Assembly (NCBI GenBank): GCA_021780575.1
Contig: JAJXYL010000009.1
Coordinates: 1-16,074 of the forward strand
From: a bacterium
Lineage (GTDB): Bacteria > Patescibacteriota > Minisyncoccia > Phycocordibacterales > Phycocordibacteraceae
Reading direction: 5' to 3'
DNA: 16,074 nucleotides
Shown: in pieces, positions 9,563 through 15,905 of the stretch
Position numbering within the stretch: position 1 is the first letter of the stretch
Layout of the letters: each line of letters opens with the position of its first letter
Notes under the pieces: model-generated
What the model saw: only the letters and a program-made list of their open reading frames with translations
What the model was told of the DNA's origin: nothing
Database searches by the model: none
Position numbers and translations under genes: made by a program

Positions 9563-9591
9563 TTTATAAAAGTGCGACATACATATTCCAT

Positions 9592-10950
9592 ATGATTGAC
9601 CTAAAGACCATCAATGCAGTACTCGGCGAGTTCGAGGACCGTGGCATCAGCCGCCTCACCATGATCGATGCTATTGAGAGTGCGATGGCGACCGCCTATA
9701 AGCGAGAATACGGCAAGCGTGGACAAGTTATCCGCGCCAAACTCGACCTCAATACCGGTACAATCTCCTTTGAGCAGGTGAAGGTGGTTGTAGATGACAC
9801 CACCGTGCATTTCCCCACCCCCGACGAGGCGCTCAATATGTCCGCTCGGCATTTGTTTCATGGAGAAGACGAGCATCTTGCCGAGGGAGAATTACCGCGT
9901 TTTGATTCCGAAAAACATATTCTCCTCGATGACGCAAAGCTGATGAAGCGTGGTGTCTCTGTCGGTGAGGAAATAATCTTCCCTCTTGAGCCGCAAGACG
10001 ACTTCGGTCGCATTGCTGCTCAGACCGCCAAGCAGGTTGTCATTCAGAAAGTGCGCGAAGCGGAGAAGCTCTCCATGATGGAGGAATTCAGCGAAAAGAA
10101 GGGTCAAATTGTAAGCGGCATCGTTCAGCGCATGGAGCGAGGAGCGATTTTCGTCGACCTGGGTCGTACAACAGGTATTATTCCCTACGAAGAACAGATC
10201 CCAGGTGAACGCTACCGCATGGGCGAGCGCATCAGGGCATATCTCTACGCGGTTGATGAAGGTTTTCGTGGTGTCTACCTGCGACTTTCGCGCGCGCACC
10301 CGAAGTTCGTGGTGAAACTTTTCGAACTTGAGGCACCGGAACTCGCCGCCGGTTCTATCGAGGTTAAGGCCATTGCGCGCGAGCCCGGGAGCCGCACTAA
10401 GATTGCGCTTTCCTCGCTTGATCCGCATGTTGATCCAGTCGGCTCCCTCGTCGGCCAGCGTGGCGTGCGTGTTTCCACCGTGATGAGCGAATTGGGCGGC
10501 GAGCGCATCGACATTATCGAATGGAATGACGACGCGAAGGAGTTCGTGAAAGAAGCACTTTCTCCCGCCACCCCGCTCGAAATTGTTCTCGAGGAGATCG
10601 ACCATCGGGCGACCGTGACCGTTTCCGAAGATGAGCAATCGCTTGCCATTGGCCGTGGTGGGCAGAACGTGCGTCTTGCGGCGAAACTTACGGGGTGGAA
10701 CATCGACATTGTCTCGACGGGCGGTACTGAAGTCGCGGAGTCTACCGGTGAGACCGTTACGGTCAGATTGAGTGAAGAGGATCCCGCAGAGGCGATAGGC
10801 GCCATGCCGACTGAGAGTGCTGAAGTAGTCACAGATGAAGTGCCGCAAACCACGGTACTTCCGGCCGAGGAGGAGCTTACGGAGCTTCCCTCGGGCGACG
10901 AAACGGTAGCCGACAAAGAAGAAGATCGCGACAAAGCGAAGGATGAGTAA
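9592..10950 (+). CDS. nusA: Transcription termination/antitermination protein NusA
   Basis: This 452-residue RNA polymerase-associated elongation factor promotes pausing, hairpin-dependent termination and antitermination. Domains in order: the polymerase-binding N-terminal domain (1 to about 165), S1 (about 168-235, KGQIVSGIVQRMERGAIFVDL), KH1 with the GQRG turn (288-291) and KH2 with the GRGG turn (354-357, GRGGQNVRLAAKLTGWNIDI). The N-terminal domain carries roughly 40 extra residues (about 72-115) compared with well-studied NusA proteins. After KH2 there is no folded acidic-repeat domain of the E. coli type, only a low-complexity Glu/Asp/Thr tail (376-452). It is the first gene of the plus-strand block, behind a strong promoter and a leader hairpin. 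No Shine-Dalgarno sequence precedes the ATG, which is chosen because the MIDLKTINAVL start fits the family. Confidence 0.96.
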   Translation: MIDLKTINAVLGEFEDRGISRLTMIDAIESAMATAYKREYGKRGQVIRAKLDLNTGTISFEQVKVVVDDTTVHFPTPDEALNMSARHLFHGEDEHLAEGELPRFDSEKHILLDDAKLMKRGVSVGEEIIFPLEPQDDFGRIAAQTAKQVVIQKVREAEKLSMMEEFSEKKGQIVSGIVQRMERGAIFVDLGRTTGIIPYEEQIPGERYRMGERIRAYLYAVDEGFRGVYLRLSRAHPKFVVKLFELEAPELAAGSIEVKAIAREPGSRTKIALSSLDPHVDPVGSLVGQRGVRVSTVMSELGGERIDIIEWNDDAKEFVKEALSPATPLEIVLEEIDHRATVTVSEDEQSLAIGRGGQNVRLAAKLTGWNIDIVSTGGTEVAESTGETVTVRLSEEDPAEAIGAMPTESAEVVTDEVPQTTVLPAEEELTELPSGDETVADKEEDRDKAKDE

Positions 10951-10956
10951 TATACT
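10928..10956 (+). promoter_or_regulatory. Candidate internal promoter of ppa
   Basis: GCGACA (10928-10933), a 17-base spacer and a perfect TATACT (10951-10956) overlap the end of nusA and its stop codon. The ppa ATG follows 8 bases later, so ppa could be transcribed as a leaderless mRNA independently of nusA, in addition to read-through. Confidence 0.5.
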
Positions 10957-10964
10957 CAACGCAT

Positions 10965-11492
10965 ATGAACTTGCTATATGATATTGATCCGGGCACGGAG
11001 AAGGAGATGAATGTAATCATCGAGATCCCCAAGGATTCGCACAATAAGTACGAGATTGATAAGGGAACCGGTCTCATCAAGCTCGACCGGGCGAATTATT
11101 CTGCCGCCGCATATCCCTTCGACTACGGGTTCGTGCCACAGACGCTTTGGGACGATGGCGATGCGCTCGATGTCATTTTGCTCACGACGTATCCGCTCAA
11201 CGTAGGTATTCTTGTGAAGGCTCGACCGGTTGGTATCCTCCGCATGATTGACGGCGGCGATTCTGACGATAAGGTCATTGCCGTGCCGGTGGACGATAAG
11301 CGTTGGGACGACGTCCAGGACATCAAAGATGTCAATCAGCATCAACTTAAAGAATTTCAGCACTTCTTCGAGACGTATAAACAACTGAAGGGTAAACCGG
11401 TCGAGGTGAAGATCGACGGCTACGAGGGCGCCCTTCAGGCCGCCGCTGCCTTCGAACGCGCGCGCGAGATGTACATCAAGAACAAGAAATAG
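10965..11492 (+). CDS. ppa: Inorganic pyrophosphatase, family I
   Basis: This 175-residue soluble, Mg-dependent enzyme hydrolyses pyrophosphate and so drives nucleic acid, aminoacyl-tRNA and sugar-nucleotide synthesis. Visible active-site elements: E20 and K28/E30 (EIPKDSHNKYE), YPFDYGFVP (50-58), the metal-binding signature DGDALDV (64-70, Ala where Pro is most common), and MIDGGDSDDKVIAV (94-107). Length is standard. The start at 10965 gives the family N-terminus (MNLLYDI...); the internal Met15 would remove it. The gene lies 14 bases after nusA, with TATACT in that gap, and 2 bases before the small membrane protein gene. In this block it serves RNA synthesis alongside nusA, though that link is only by position. 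Confidence 0.97.
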   Translation: MNLLYDIDPGTEKEMNVIIEIPKDSHNKYEIDKGTGLIKLDRANYSAAAYPFDYGFVPQTLWDDGDALDVILLTTYPLNVGILVKARPVGILRMIDGGDSDDKVIAVPVDDKRWDDVQDIKDVNQHQLKEFQHFFETYKQLKGKPVEVKIDGYEGALQAAAAFERAREMYIKNKK

Positions 11493-11494
11493 CC

Positions 11495-11668
11495 ATGGAA
11501 AACCAACCCCTTATTCCATCTGGAACCCCTTCCCACCAGCGGCAGTCCTGGGGAGTCATTATCTCGATCATCATTATCGTTCTCATGATCGTCATAGGCG
11601 CGTTCTATGCCTGGGGCAAACGAGTCGCTCAACAGAACGCGCTTTTCGCCCCAACGACCGCACAATAA
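11495..11668 (+). CDS. Small single-pass membrane protein of unknown function
   Basis: This is a 57-residue open frame starting at ATG 11495, two bases after the ppa stop, and ending TAA at 11666-11668. The sequence has a polar, Pro/Gln-rich N-terminus (MENQPLIPSG...), one strongly hydrophobic helix at about residues 19-40 (WGVIISIIIIVLMIVIGAFY), then GKRVAQQ and a short hydrophilic tail ending in APTTAQ. The positive GKR after the helix suggests N-out/C-in topology, or a simple membrane anchor. There is no cysteine and no known motif. Its position, tightly coupled between ppa and clpP and filling the gap exactly, argues that it is real. Small proteins with one 'WG...' helix are common in CPR genomes, but I recognise no named family, and no function should be assigned. 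Confidence 0.72.
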   Translation: MENQPLIPSGTPSHQRQSWGVIISIIIIVLMIVIGAFYAWGKRVAQQNALFAPTTAQ

Positions 11669-11672
11669 GCTT

Positions 11673-11678
11673 TAACAT
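11673..11678 (+). promoter_or_regulatory. Weak -10-like element before clpP
   Basis: TAACAT ends 9 bases before the clpP ATG. No -35 is visible and no Shine-Dalgarno sequence is present. It matches the TANNNT-plus-short-spacer pattern of other genes in the window but could be chance. Confidence 0.3.
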
Positions 11679-11687
11679 AACGCATCC

Positions 11688-12290
11688 ATGAACATGCAAA
11701 AACAACCCCGCGCTTCCATGCTCGTTCCGATGGTCATTGAGAAGAGCCAATTTGGCGAGCGTGCCTATGATATTTATTCGCGCTTGCTGAAGGAACGCAT
11801 CGTCTTCCTTGGCGGACCAATCGACGACGACGTGGCAAACCTCGTCATTGCTCAGCTACTCTTCCTCGAGGCGGAAGATCCGAAAAAAGACATTTCGCTC
11901 TATATCAACTCGCCGGGCGGCTCGGTTACGGCAACCTTGGCCATGGTAGACACGATGAACCACGTAAAACCGGCAGTTTCAACGGTATGTGTCGGCATGG
12001 CCGCGTCTGGCGCGGCAATTCTCCTCTCTGCAGGAGAGAAGAATAAACGCTTCGCACTTCCGAACGCCGAAGTGATGATTCACCAGCCGCACGGCGGCGC
12101 TGAGGGTCAGGCGACCGATATCGAAATCACGGCAAAGCAGATTATCAAGCTTCGCGAACGATTGAATCGGATCCTCGCAAGAAATACGGGACAAACGCTC
12201 GAGAAAATAGAAAAAGATGTGGAACGTGACTTCTTCATGACGGCGGATGAGGCGAAGAAATACGGTCTTGTCGATCAAGTGTACAAATAG
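11688..12290 (+). CDS. clpP: ATP-dependent Clp protease proteolytic subunit
   Basis: This 200-residue serine peptidase assembles into two heptameric rings and degrades proteins fed in by ClpX or ClpC/ClpA unfoldases. The catalytic triad is complete: S107 in [11 protein letters not shown] (103-113; AASM-G is more usual), H132 in VMIHQPHGG (129-137) and D181 in [18 protein letters not shown]. The N-terminal [23 protein letters not shown] (12-34) matches the family, including the region processed or forming the axial loops. Two starts are possible (11688 and the ATG at 11694); the upstream one is used here. No Clp ATPase gene is adjacent. It follows the small membrane protein gene by 19 bases. 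Confidence 0.97.
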   Translation: MNMQKQPRASMLVPMVIEKSQFGERAYDIYSRLLKERIVFLGGPIDDDVANLVIAQLLFLEAEDPKKDISLYINSPGGSVTATLAMVDTMNHVKPAVSTVCVGMAASGAAILLSAGEKNKRFALPNAEVMIHQPHGGAEGQATDIEITAKQIIKLRERLNRILARNTGQTLEKIEKDVERDFFMTADEAKKYGLVDQVYK

Positions 12291-12375
12291 TTTGAGGGTG
12301 ATAGAGTCTACTCACACCGCTTTGCCGATCCGCTGATCCGAGTGTCCCGCCGCCTCCCCCTACTTTTAACCTTGC

Positions 12376-12399
12376 CCTGTTCCGCGTGAGCGGGACGGG
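12376..12399 (+). other. Stable GNRA-capped hairpin just upstream of rny
   Basis: CCTGTTCCGC (12376-12385) pairs with GCGGGACGGG (12390-12399) across a GTGA tetraloop, giving a 10-bp stem with two G-U pairs. It ends 17 bases before the rny ATG and has no following T-run, so it is a leader structure rather than a terminator. The rest of the 126-base clpP-rny gap shows nothing clear except a weak TACTTT -10-like sequence at 12361-12366. Confidence 0.5.
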
Positions 12400-12416
12400 A
12401 GTAATACAGCGGGCGT

Positions 12417-13946
12417 ATGTCACTTAAAATTATATTAATTATGCTTGCGCTTTCGGGCGTGGGTGGTGTTGTACTTGGCTACGTGCTCCGCGTTCTTATC
12501 GGACTTGCTCAGCGGGGCTCGATAGAGCTCGACATAAAGCAAAAACTGCTCCAGGCCAAAGAGCAGGCGGCCAAGATTATTGCCGATGCCGAATTCCGTG
12601 GCAAAGTTGTTGAGACCGAGCGCCTTGCGCCTATTGAGGAGCGCGAAGAAAAAGTCGCCGCAAAAGAGGAACGCATCGCCGGGCGAGAAGAATTTCTCGA
12701 TTTGCGCCAGCGCGACCTGGACGAGAAGGAGGGCGAAGTGCGTGCGCGTGAAGGAGAGACCGCGCGTGCGAAAGAAGTCGCGGACTCTCTTGCGAGAGAA
12801 CGCTCAAAAGAGCTTGCGAAGGTTGCCCACCTTTCAGAGGAGAAAGCACGCGAGGAACTTTTTTCGGAGATAGAGCGCGCCCATGAGGAGGCGATTCTCC
12901 TGCGTCTCCAGAAGCTTGAGGCGCATGGTCGCGAGCGTCTTGAGGGTAAGGCACGAGCTATTCTCACGACGGCCATTCACCGCCTCGCGAATGCTGTAAA
13001 TGCTGAAGTAATGTCCCTTTCCGTAGCACTTCCCTCAGAAGAGATGAAAGGGAAGATTATCGGTAAAGAGGGGCGTAACATTAAAGCGTTTGAACGCGCA
13101 ACGGGTGTAGACGTTATTATCGATGATTCCCCTGATAAAATAACCCTATCCTCGTTCGATCCACTGCGCCGTGTCATCGCGAAGATTGCGCTCGAGAAGC
13201 TTATTGTCGACGGCCGTATTCAGCCAGCCAAGATAGAAGAAACCGTTGAGAAAACGCGCGTTGAAGTCGCGGATATTATGAAGCAGAAAGGTGAGGCGGC
13301 GGCATATGAAGTTGGTGTCATCGGGCTTGATCCGAAACTTACGGCTCTTCTCGGAAGGCTTTATTTCCGCACCAGCTATGGTCAGAACGTACTTCAGCAC
13401 TCCATCGAGATGGCACACATCGCCGGCATGCTCGCAACTGAGCTCGGCGCTGATGCGGATGTGGCCCGCGCCGGTGCGCTTCTGCATGACATCGGGAAGG
13501 CAGTTGACCACGAGGTTCAGGGCACGCACGTGGAGATCGGACGGCGTATTCTGGAGAAATTTGGCGCCGATAAGCGCATTGTTCAAGCAATGCAGTCGCA
13601 TCACGAAGAGTATCCGTACGAAACGCCAGAAGCAATCATCGTTCAAGTAGCCGATGCTATATCGGGTGGTCGTCCAGGCGCGCGTCGTGATACCGTTGAC
13701 CGCTATCTCGAGCGTCTCAGCGACTTGGAGCGCCTCGCCGGCACCTTCTCGGGTGTTGAAAAGGTGTATGCAATTGCCGCTGGACGTGAGATACGTGTTT
13801 TTGTGAATCCCGGCAAGGTCTCTGATCTCGCGATGCACACGCTCGCGCGCGATATCGCGAAGCGCATTCAGGAGGAATTGAAGTACCCGGGCGAAATCAA
13901 GGTTAATATCATCCGCGAGAACCGCGTTGTTGAGTTCGCGCGCTGA
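12417..13946 (+). CDS. rny: Ribonuclease Y, membrane-anchored endoribonuclease
   Basis: This 509-residue protein starts bulk mRNA decay by endonucleolytic cleavage at the inner face of the membrane. The order is standard: an N-terminal membrane helix (about 4-28), a long charged coiled coil (about 40-190, Glu/Arg/Lys-rich), a KH RNA-binding domain with GKIIGKEGRNIKAFE (212-226; GxxG at 216-219), and an HD hydrolase domain with HSIEMAHIAG (328-337) and the metal-binding pair H357-D358 (LLHDIGKAVDHE). The C-terminus (ELKYPGEIKVNIIRENRVVEFAR) is the family's usual ending. Length matches B. subtilis RNase Y. The ATG at 12417 gives the membrane helix directly. No Shine-Dalgarno sequence is evident, but a strong hairpin lies 17 bases upstream. 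In this lineage it is likely the main decay enzyme, though RNase E or J genes elsewhere cannot be excluded. Confidence 0.97.
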   Translation: MSLKIILIMLALSGVGGVVLGYVLRVLIGLAQRGSIELDIKQKLLQAKEQAAKIIADAEFRGKVVETERLAPIEEREEKVAAKEERIAGREEFLDLRQRDLDEKEGEVRAREGETARAKEVADSLARERSKELAKVAHLSEEKAREELFSEIERAHEEAILLRLQKLEAHGRERLEGKARAILTTAIHRLANAVNAEVMSLSVALPSEEMKGKIIGKEGRNIKAFERATGVDVIIDDSPDKITLSSFDPLRRVIAKIALEKLIVDGRIQPAKIEETVEKTRVEVADIMKQKGEAAAYEVGVIGLDPKLTALLGRLYFRTSYGQNVLQHSIEMAHIAGMLATELGADADVARAGALLHDIGKAVDHEVQGTHVEIGRRILEKFGADKRIVQAMQSHHEEYPYETPEAIIVQVADAISGGRPGARRDTVDRYLERLSDLERLAGTFSGVEKVYAIAAGREIRVFVNPGKVSDLAMHTLARDIAKRIQEELKYPGEIKVNIIRENRVVEFAR

Positions 13947-13979
13947 TTTCACAATTCCACACGTATTCTAGCAAGGGTA

Positions 13980-14007
13980 TTGCGCAAAATGGCGCATTTC
14001 CTATACT
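13980..14007 (+). promoter_or_regulatory. Promoter of hup with inverted repeat in the spacer
   Basis: TTGCGC (13980-13985), a 16-base spacer and TATACT (14002-14007) precede hup, with the same spacer length and -10 as the nusA promoter. The inverted repeat TGCGC/GCGCA (13981-13985 and 13992-13996) overlaps the -35 and spacer and could be an operator. Transcription would start near 14014, giving a leader of about 47 bases. Confidence 0.6.
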
Positions 14008-14017
14008 TCTTCCCATA

Positions 14018-14039
14018 CCCGCTCCTTCGCGATCGCGGG
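14018..14039 (+). other. Leader hairpin and 10-bp palindrome upstream of hup
   Basis: CCCGC (14018-14022) can pair with GCGGG (14035-14039), and the interval contains the perfect palindrome CGCGATCGCG (14028-14037). The two would compete in RNA. It lies at the predicted 5' end of the hup mRNA. It may be a leader structure or a protein-binding site on DNA; which is unknown. Confidence 0.35.
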
Positions 14040-14060
14040 ATTAACAATTAGCAGATACTC

Positions 14061-14333
14061 ATGAACAAAGCAGATATCATAGACAAGGTGCACGGCGTTC
14101 TCGGCTCCACGAAAGCTGAAGCTGAGCGCGCAGTCGAGACGGTCATCGACTCAATCGTTTCCGGCCTCAAATCCGGTGATGAAGTGTCAATCGCTGGTCT
14201 CGGCATTTTCGCAACGAAGGCTCGTCCAGCGCGCCAGGGTCGCAATCCTCGTACCGGTGAGACAATCCACATCGCCGCAAGTCGAACCGCGAAGTTCCGC
14301 GCAGCAAAGGCTCTCAAGGACGCAGTCAAGTAA
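14061..14333 (+). CDS. hup: HU family nucleoid-associated DNA-binding protein
   Basis: This 90-residue histone-like protein dimerises and bends DNA. It has the standard HU fold: helices 1-2 (MNKADIIDKVHGVLGSTKAEAERAVE, 1-26; and VIDSIVSGLKSGD), the turn AGLGIF (45-50), and the DNA-binding arm with RPARQGRNPRTGE (55-67), including the intercalating proline P63 in GRNP. It closes with AASRTAKFRAAKALKDAVK. Length is exact for the family. It has its own promoter and leader and is followed by a 77-base trailer and a strong terminator, so it is probably monocistronic. The start is unambiguous. It could be called hupA or hupB elsewhere; a single symbol is used here. Confidence 0.96.
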   Translation: MNKADIIDKVHGVLGSTKAEAERAVETVIDSIVSGLKSGDEVSIAGLGIFATKARPARQGRNPRTGETIHIAASRTAKFRAAKALKDAVK

Positions 14334-14410
14334 GCTTGTGAAGCCGTGATTGCCAGGAAGAAGAAATCAGGATTTCCCACTTCGCTCGCCTGGTAGTAAC
14401 TCATTTCAAT

Positions 14411-14440
14411 AAAAACTCGGCACTCAGGAGCCGGGTTTTT
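14411..14440. terminator. Bidirectional intrinsic terminator between hup and rarA
   Basis: AAAAACTCGGC (14411-14421) pairs with GCCGGGTTTTT (14430-14440) around an 8-base loop, an 11-bp stem with one G-T pair and T-tracts on both strands. It ends hup on the plus strand. On the minus strand the rarA stop codon (14439-14441) lies inside its first arm. The trailer 14334-14410 holds only a minor nested stem (CCAGG/CCTGG with GAAAT/ATTTC). Confidence 0.88.
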
Positions 14441-15566
14441 ATTTTAAGTACTTCTTTTTCTTAATCTTGTCTGGCATATATGACTCTGCATCATACTTCT
14501 CGTACCCTTTTCCATAATCGAGTTCTTTCATGAGTTTCGTGATGGGATTGCGTATCTTCTTTGGCACTGGCAGGTTGCCGTACTCGTGCACGTCGGCCTG
14601 TGCAGCACGTAAGGCGGCGTAAGCAGAGCGGTCTTTCTTTGCTTGCGCGAGATATGCGGCTCCATGAGCGAGATTTATCGCGCATTCAGGGTAACCGATA
14701 GTTTCGCAAGCGCGAAATACTGCATTTGCAACCACCAGTGCCGTCGGCTGTGCGATACCAATGTCTTCTGAAGCAAAAATAACCATTCTTCGAGCAATGA
14801 AGAGTGGATCCTCTCCCGCTTCAACCATCCGCGCGAGGTAGTAGAGCGTAGCGTCCGCCTGCGAAGCACGCATGCTTTTTATAAAAGCACTGATAGTATC
14901 GTAGTGTTCCTCTCCTTTCTTGTCGTAGCGCAAGTGCGGCGACTCAAGTGCTTTTGCGAGCGTCTCTGTATCCACTGCCCCATACAAGCTTTGTGCGCCA
15001 TCCAATATGCCAAGCGCCTTGCGTGCGTCGCCGTTTGCGTACCCGAGAATCCAATCGAACGCATCTTTCCGTACCTTCAGCTTCGTGCTCTTAACAATAG
15101 CTCGAAGCGCATCTTCGGAGAGTGGTTCTAGTACAAAGACGCGGCAGCGAGAGAGTAGCGGAGCAATAACCTCGAATGACGGATTTTCGGTCGTCGCACC
15201 GATAAGTGTTAATTCCCCACTCTCCACATAGGGCAGGAGAAAATCCTGTTGGCTTTTATTAAATCGGTGGATCTCATCGAGAAAAAGCACCTTATCTTTC
15301 CCTTTAGTATCCTGCCCGACTATTTTCCGAATGTCATCCTTTCCCGCCGATACCGCCGAGAGCTCAGAGAGTTCTGCATCGAGCGCACGCGCATAAATGC
15401 GCGCGATGGTTGTTTTCCCCGTCCCAGGTGGCCCCCAGAGGATAAAAGAAAATAGATGCTTCTTCTCTATCGCAACACGAAGAGGCTTATCCGCCCCGAC
15501 GAGATGTTCCTGTCCGACAACATCGTCGAGTTTTTGTGGTCGTATCCGCGCGGCAAGAGGCTCCAT
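14439..15566 (-). CDS. rarA: Replication-associated recombination protein RarA (MgsA), AAA+ ATPase
   Basis: This 375-residue clamp-loader-like ATPase acts at stalled replication forks. The AAA+ core shows [20 protein letters not shown] (3-22), Walker A GPPGTGKT (45-52), Walker [20 protein letters not shown] (94-112), sensor 1 GATTENPSF (123-131), an arginine-finger candidate R140 (LLSRCRV) and sensor 2 GDARKAL (179-185). The C-terminal tetramerisation part follows ([15 protein letters not shown], then a YGKGYEKY segment). The family's usual final stretch is shortened to [11 protein letters not shown], so the protein is some 50 residues shorter than typical bacterial RarA. The start at 15566 matches the family. 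GGAGG lies only 1 base before it, too close for a normal Shine-Dalgarno, while TACCAT lies 6 bases upstream. It converges on hup and shares its terminator. Confidence 0.95.
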   Translation of the reverse strand: MEPLAARIRPQKLDDVVGQEHLVGADKPLRVAIEKKHLFSFILWGPPGTGKTTIARIYARALDAELSELSAVSAGKDDIRKIVGQDTKGKDKVLFLDEIHRFNKSQQDFLLPYVESGELTLIGATTENPSFEVIAPLLSRCRVFVLEPLSEDALRAIVKSTKLKVRKDAFDWILGYANGDARKALGILDGAQSLYGAVDTETLAKALESPHLRYDKKGEEHYDTISAFIKSMRASQADATLYYLARMVEAGEDPLFIARRMVIFASEDIGIAQPTALVVANAVFRACETIGYPECAINLAHGAAYLAQAKKDRSAYAALRAAQADVHEYGNLPVPKKIRNPITKLMKELDYGKGYEKYDAESYMPDKIKKKKYLK

Positions 15567-15572
15567 GCCTCC

Positions 15573-15578
15573 ATGGTA
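15573..15578 (-). promoter_or_regulatory. -10-like element before rarA
   Basis: On the minus strand TACCAT (15578 to 15573) is followed by 6 bases and the rarA ATG. It fits the leaderless pattern seen elsewhere in the window, but there is no -35 and no extended -10, so this is tentative. Confidence 0.3.
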
Positions 15579-15640
15579 CTCCTCTCCCCGATTTTGTGTG
15601 AGAGGATTGTCTTGTCCGGCCGCTGAAGGGTTAATAATGA

Positions 15641-15905
15641 GAGGAAATCGCGTTGGATAATAAGGCCAAGCAGATGATCAATTTTGCCTGTTACGCGAGG
15701 CTCTTGTTCAAAAGGGATGACAATGAGACTAAGCGGGCGATAGTCTCAGCACTCGGCTCGAAACTTCTCGTTTGCGACGAGAAAAGTAATTATTGACCTA
15801 CATAAATCTTACGGAATTATAAAAAGCAACCTCTTCGAGGATACATCGAAATCAGAGTCGCTCGAACCGACAGAAATGCCTCCAAATGCTGAGGATTTTA
15901 TTTGA
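15641..15905 (+). pseudogene. Decayed C-terminus of a large serine recombinase, frameshifted
   Basis: Two adjoining plus-strand frames read as the C-terminal end of a resolvase/invertase-type (large serine) recombinase. The first (15641-15784) gives KQMINFACYARLLFK, then DDNETKRAIVSALGSKLLV, matching the conserved tail pattern 'F..YAR..F..GD.ETK+.IL.ALGSNL.LKD.KL' of this family in CPR and Firmicutes genomes. It then hits TGA at 15794. Skipping one A in the AAAA run at 15782-15785 continues the protein in the next frame: VIIDLHKSYGIIKSNLFED, then acidic residues to TGA at 15903-15905. Upstream the frame is closed by TAA TAA TGA (15632-15640), and no catalytic or zinc-ribbon part is present. 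It is a non-functional relic on both counts. The family match is from memory of conserved motifs, not a search. Confidence 0.68.

Noticed and set aside
9892..10959. A long 355-residue open frame antisense to nusA
   Set aside because: It is the complement of the strongly supported nusA, has no recognisable motif, and is a typical shadow frame in GC-rich coding DNA. The same applies to the antisense frames within rny and pilB.
12296..12316. Possible terminator after clpP (GTGA...TCAC)
   Set aside because: Only four base pairs form and there is no T-run; not enough for an intrinsic terminator.
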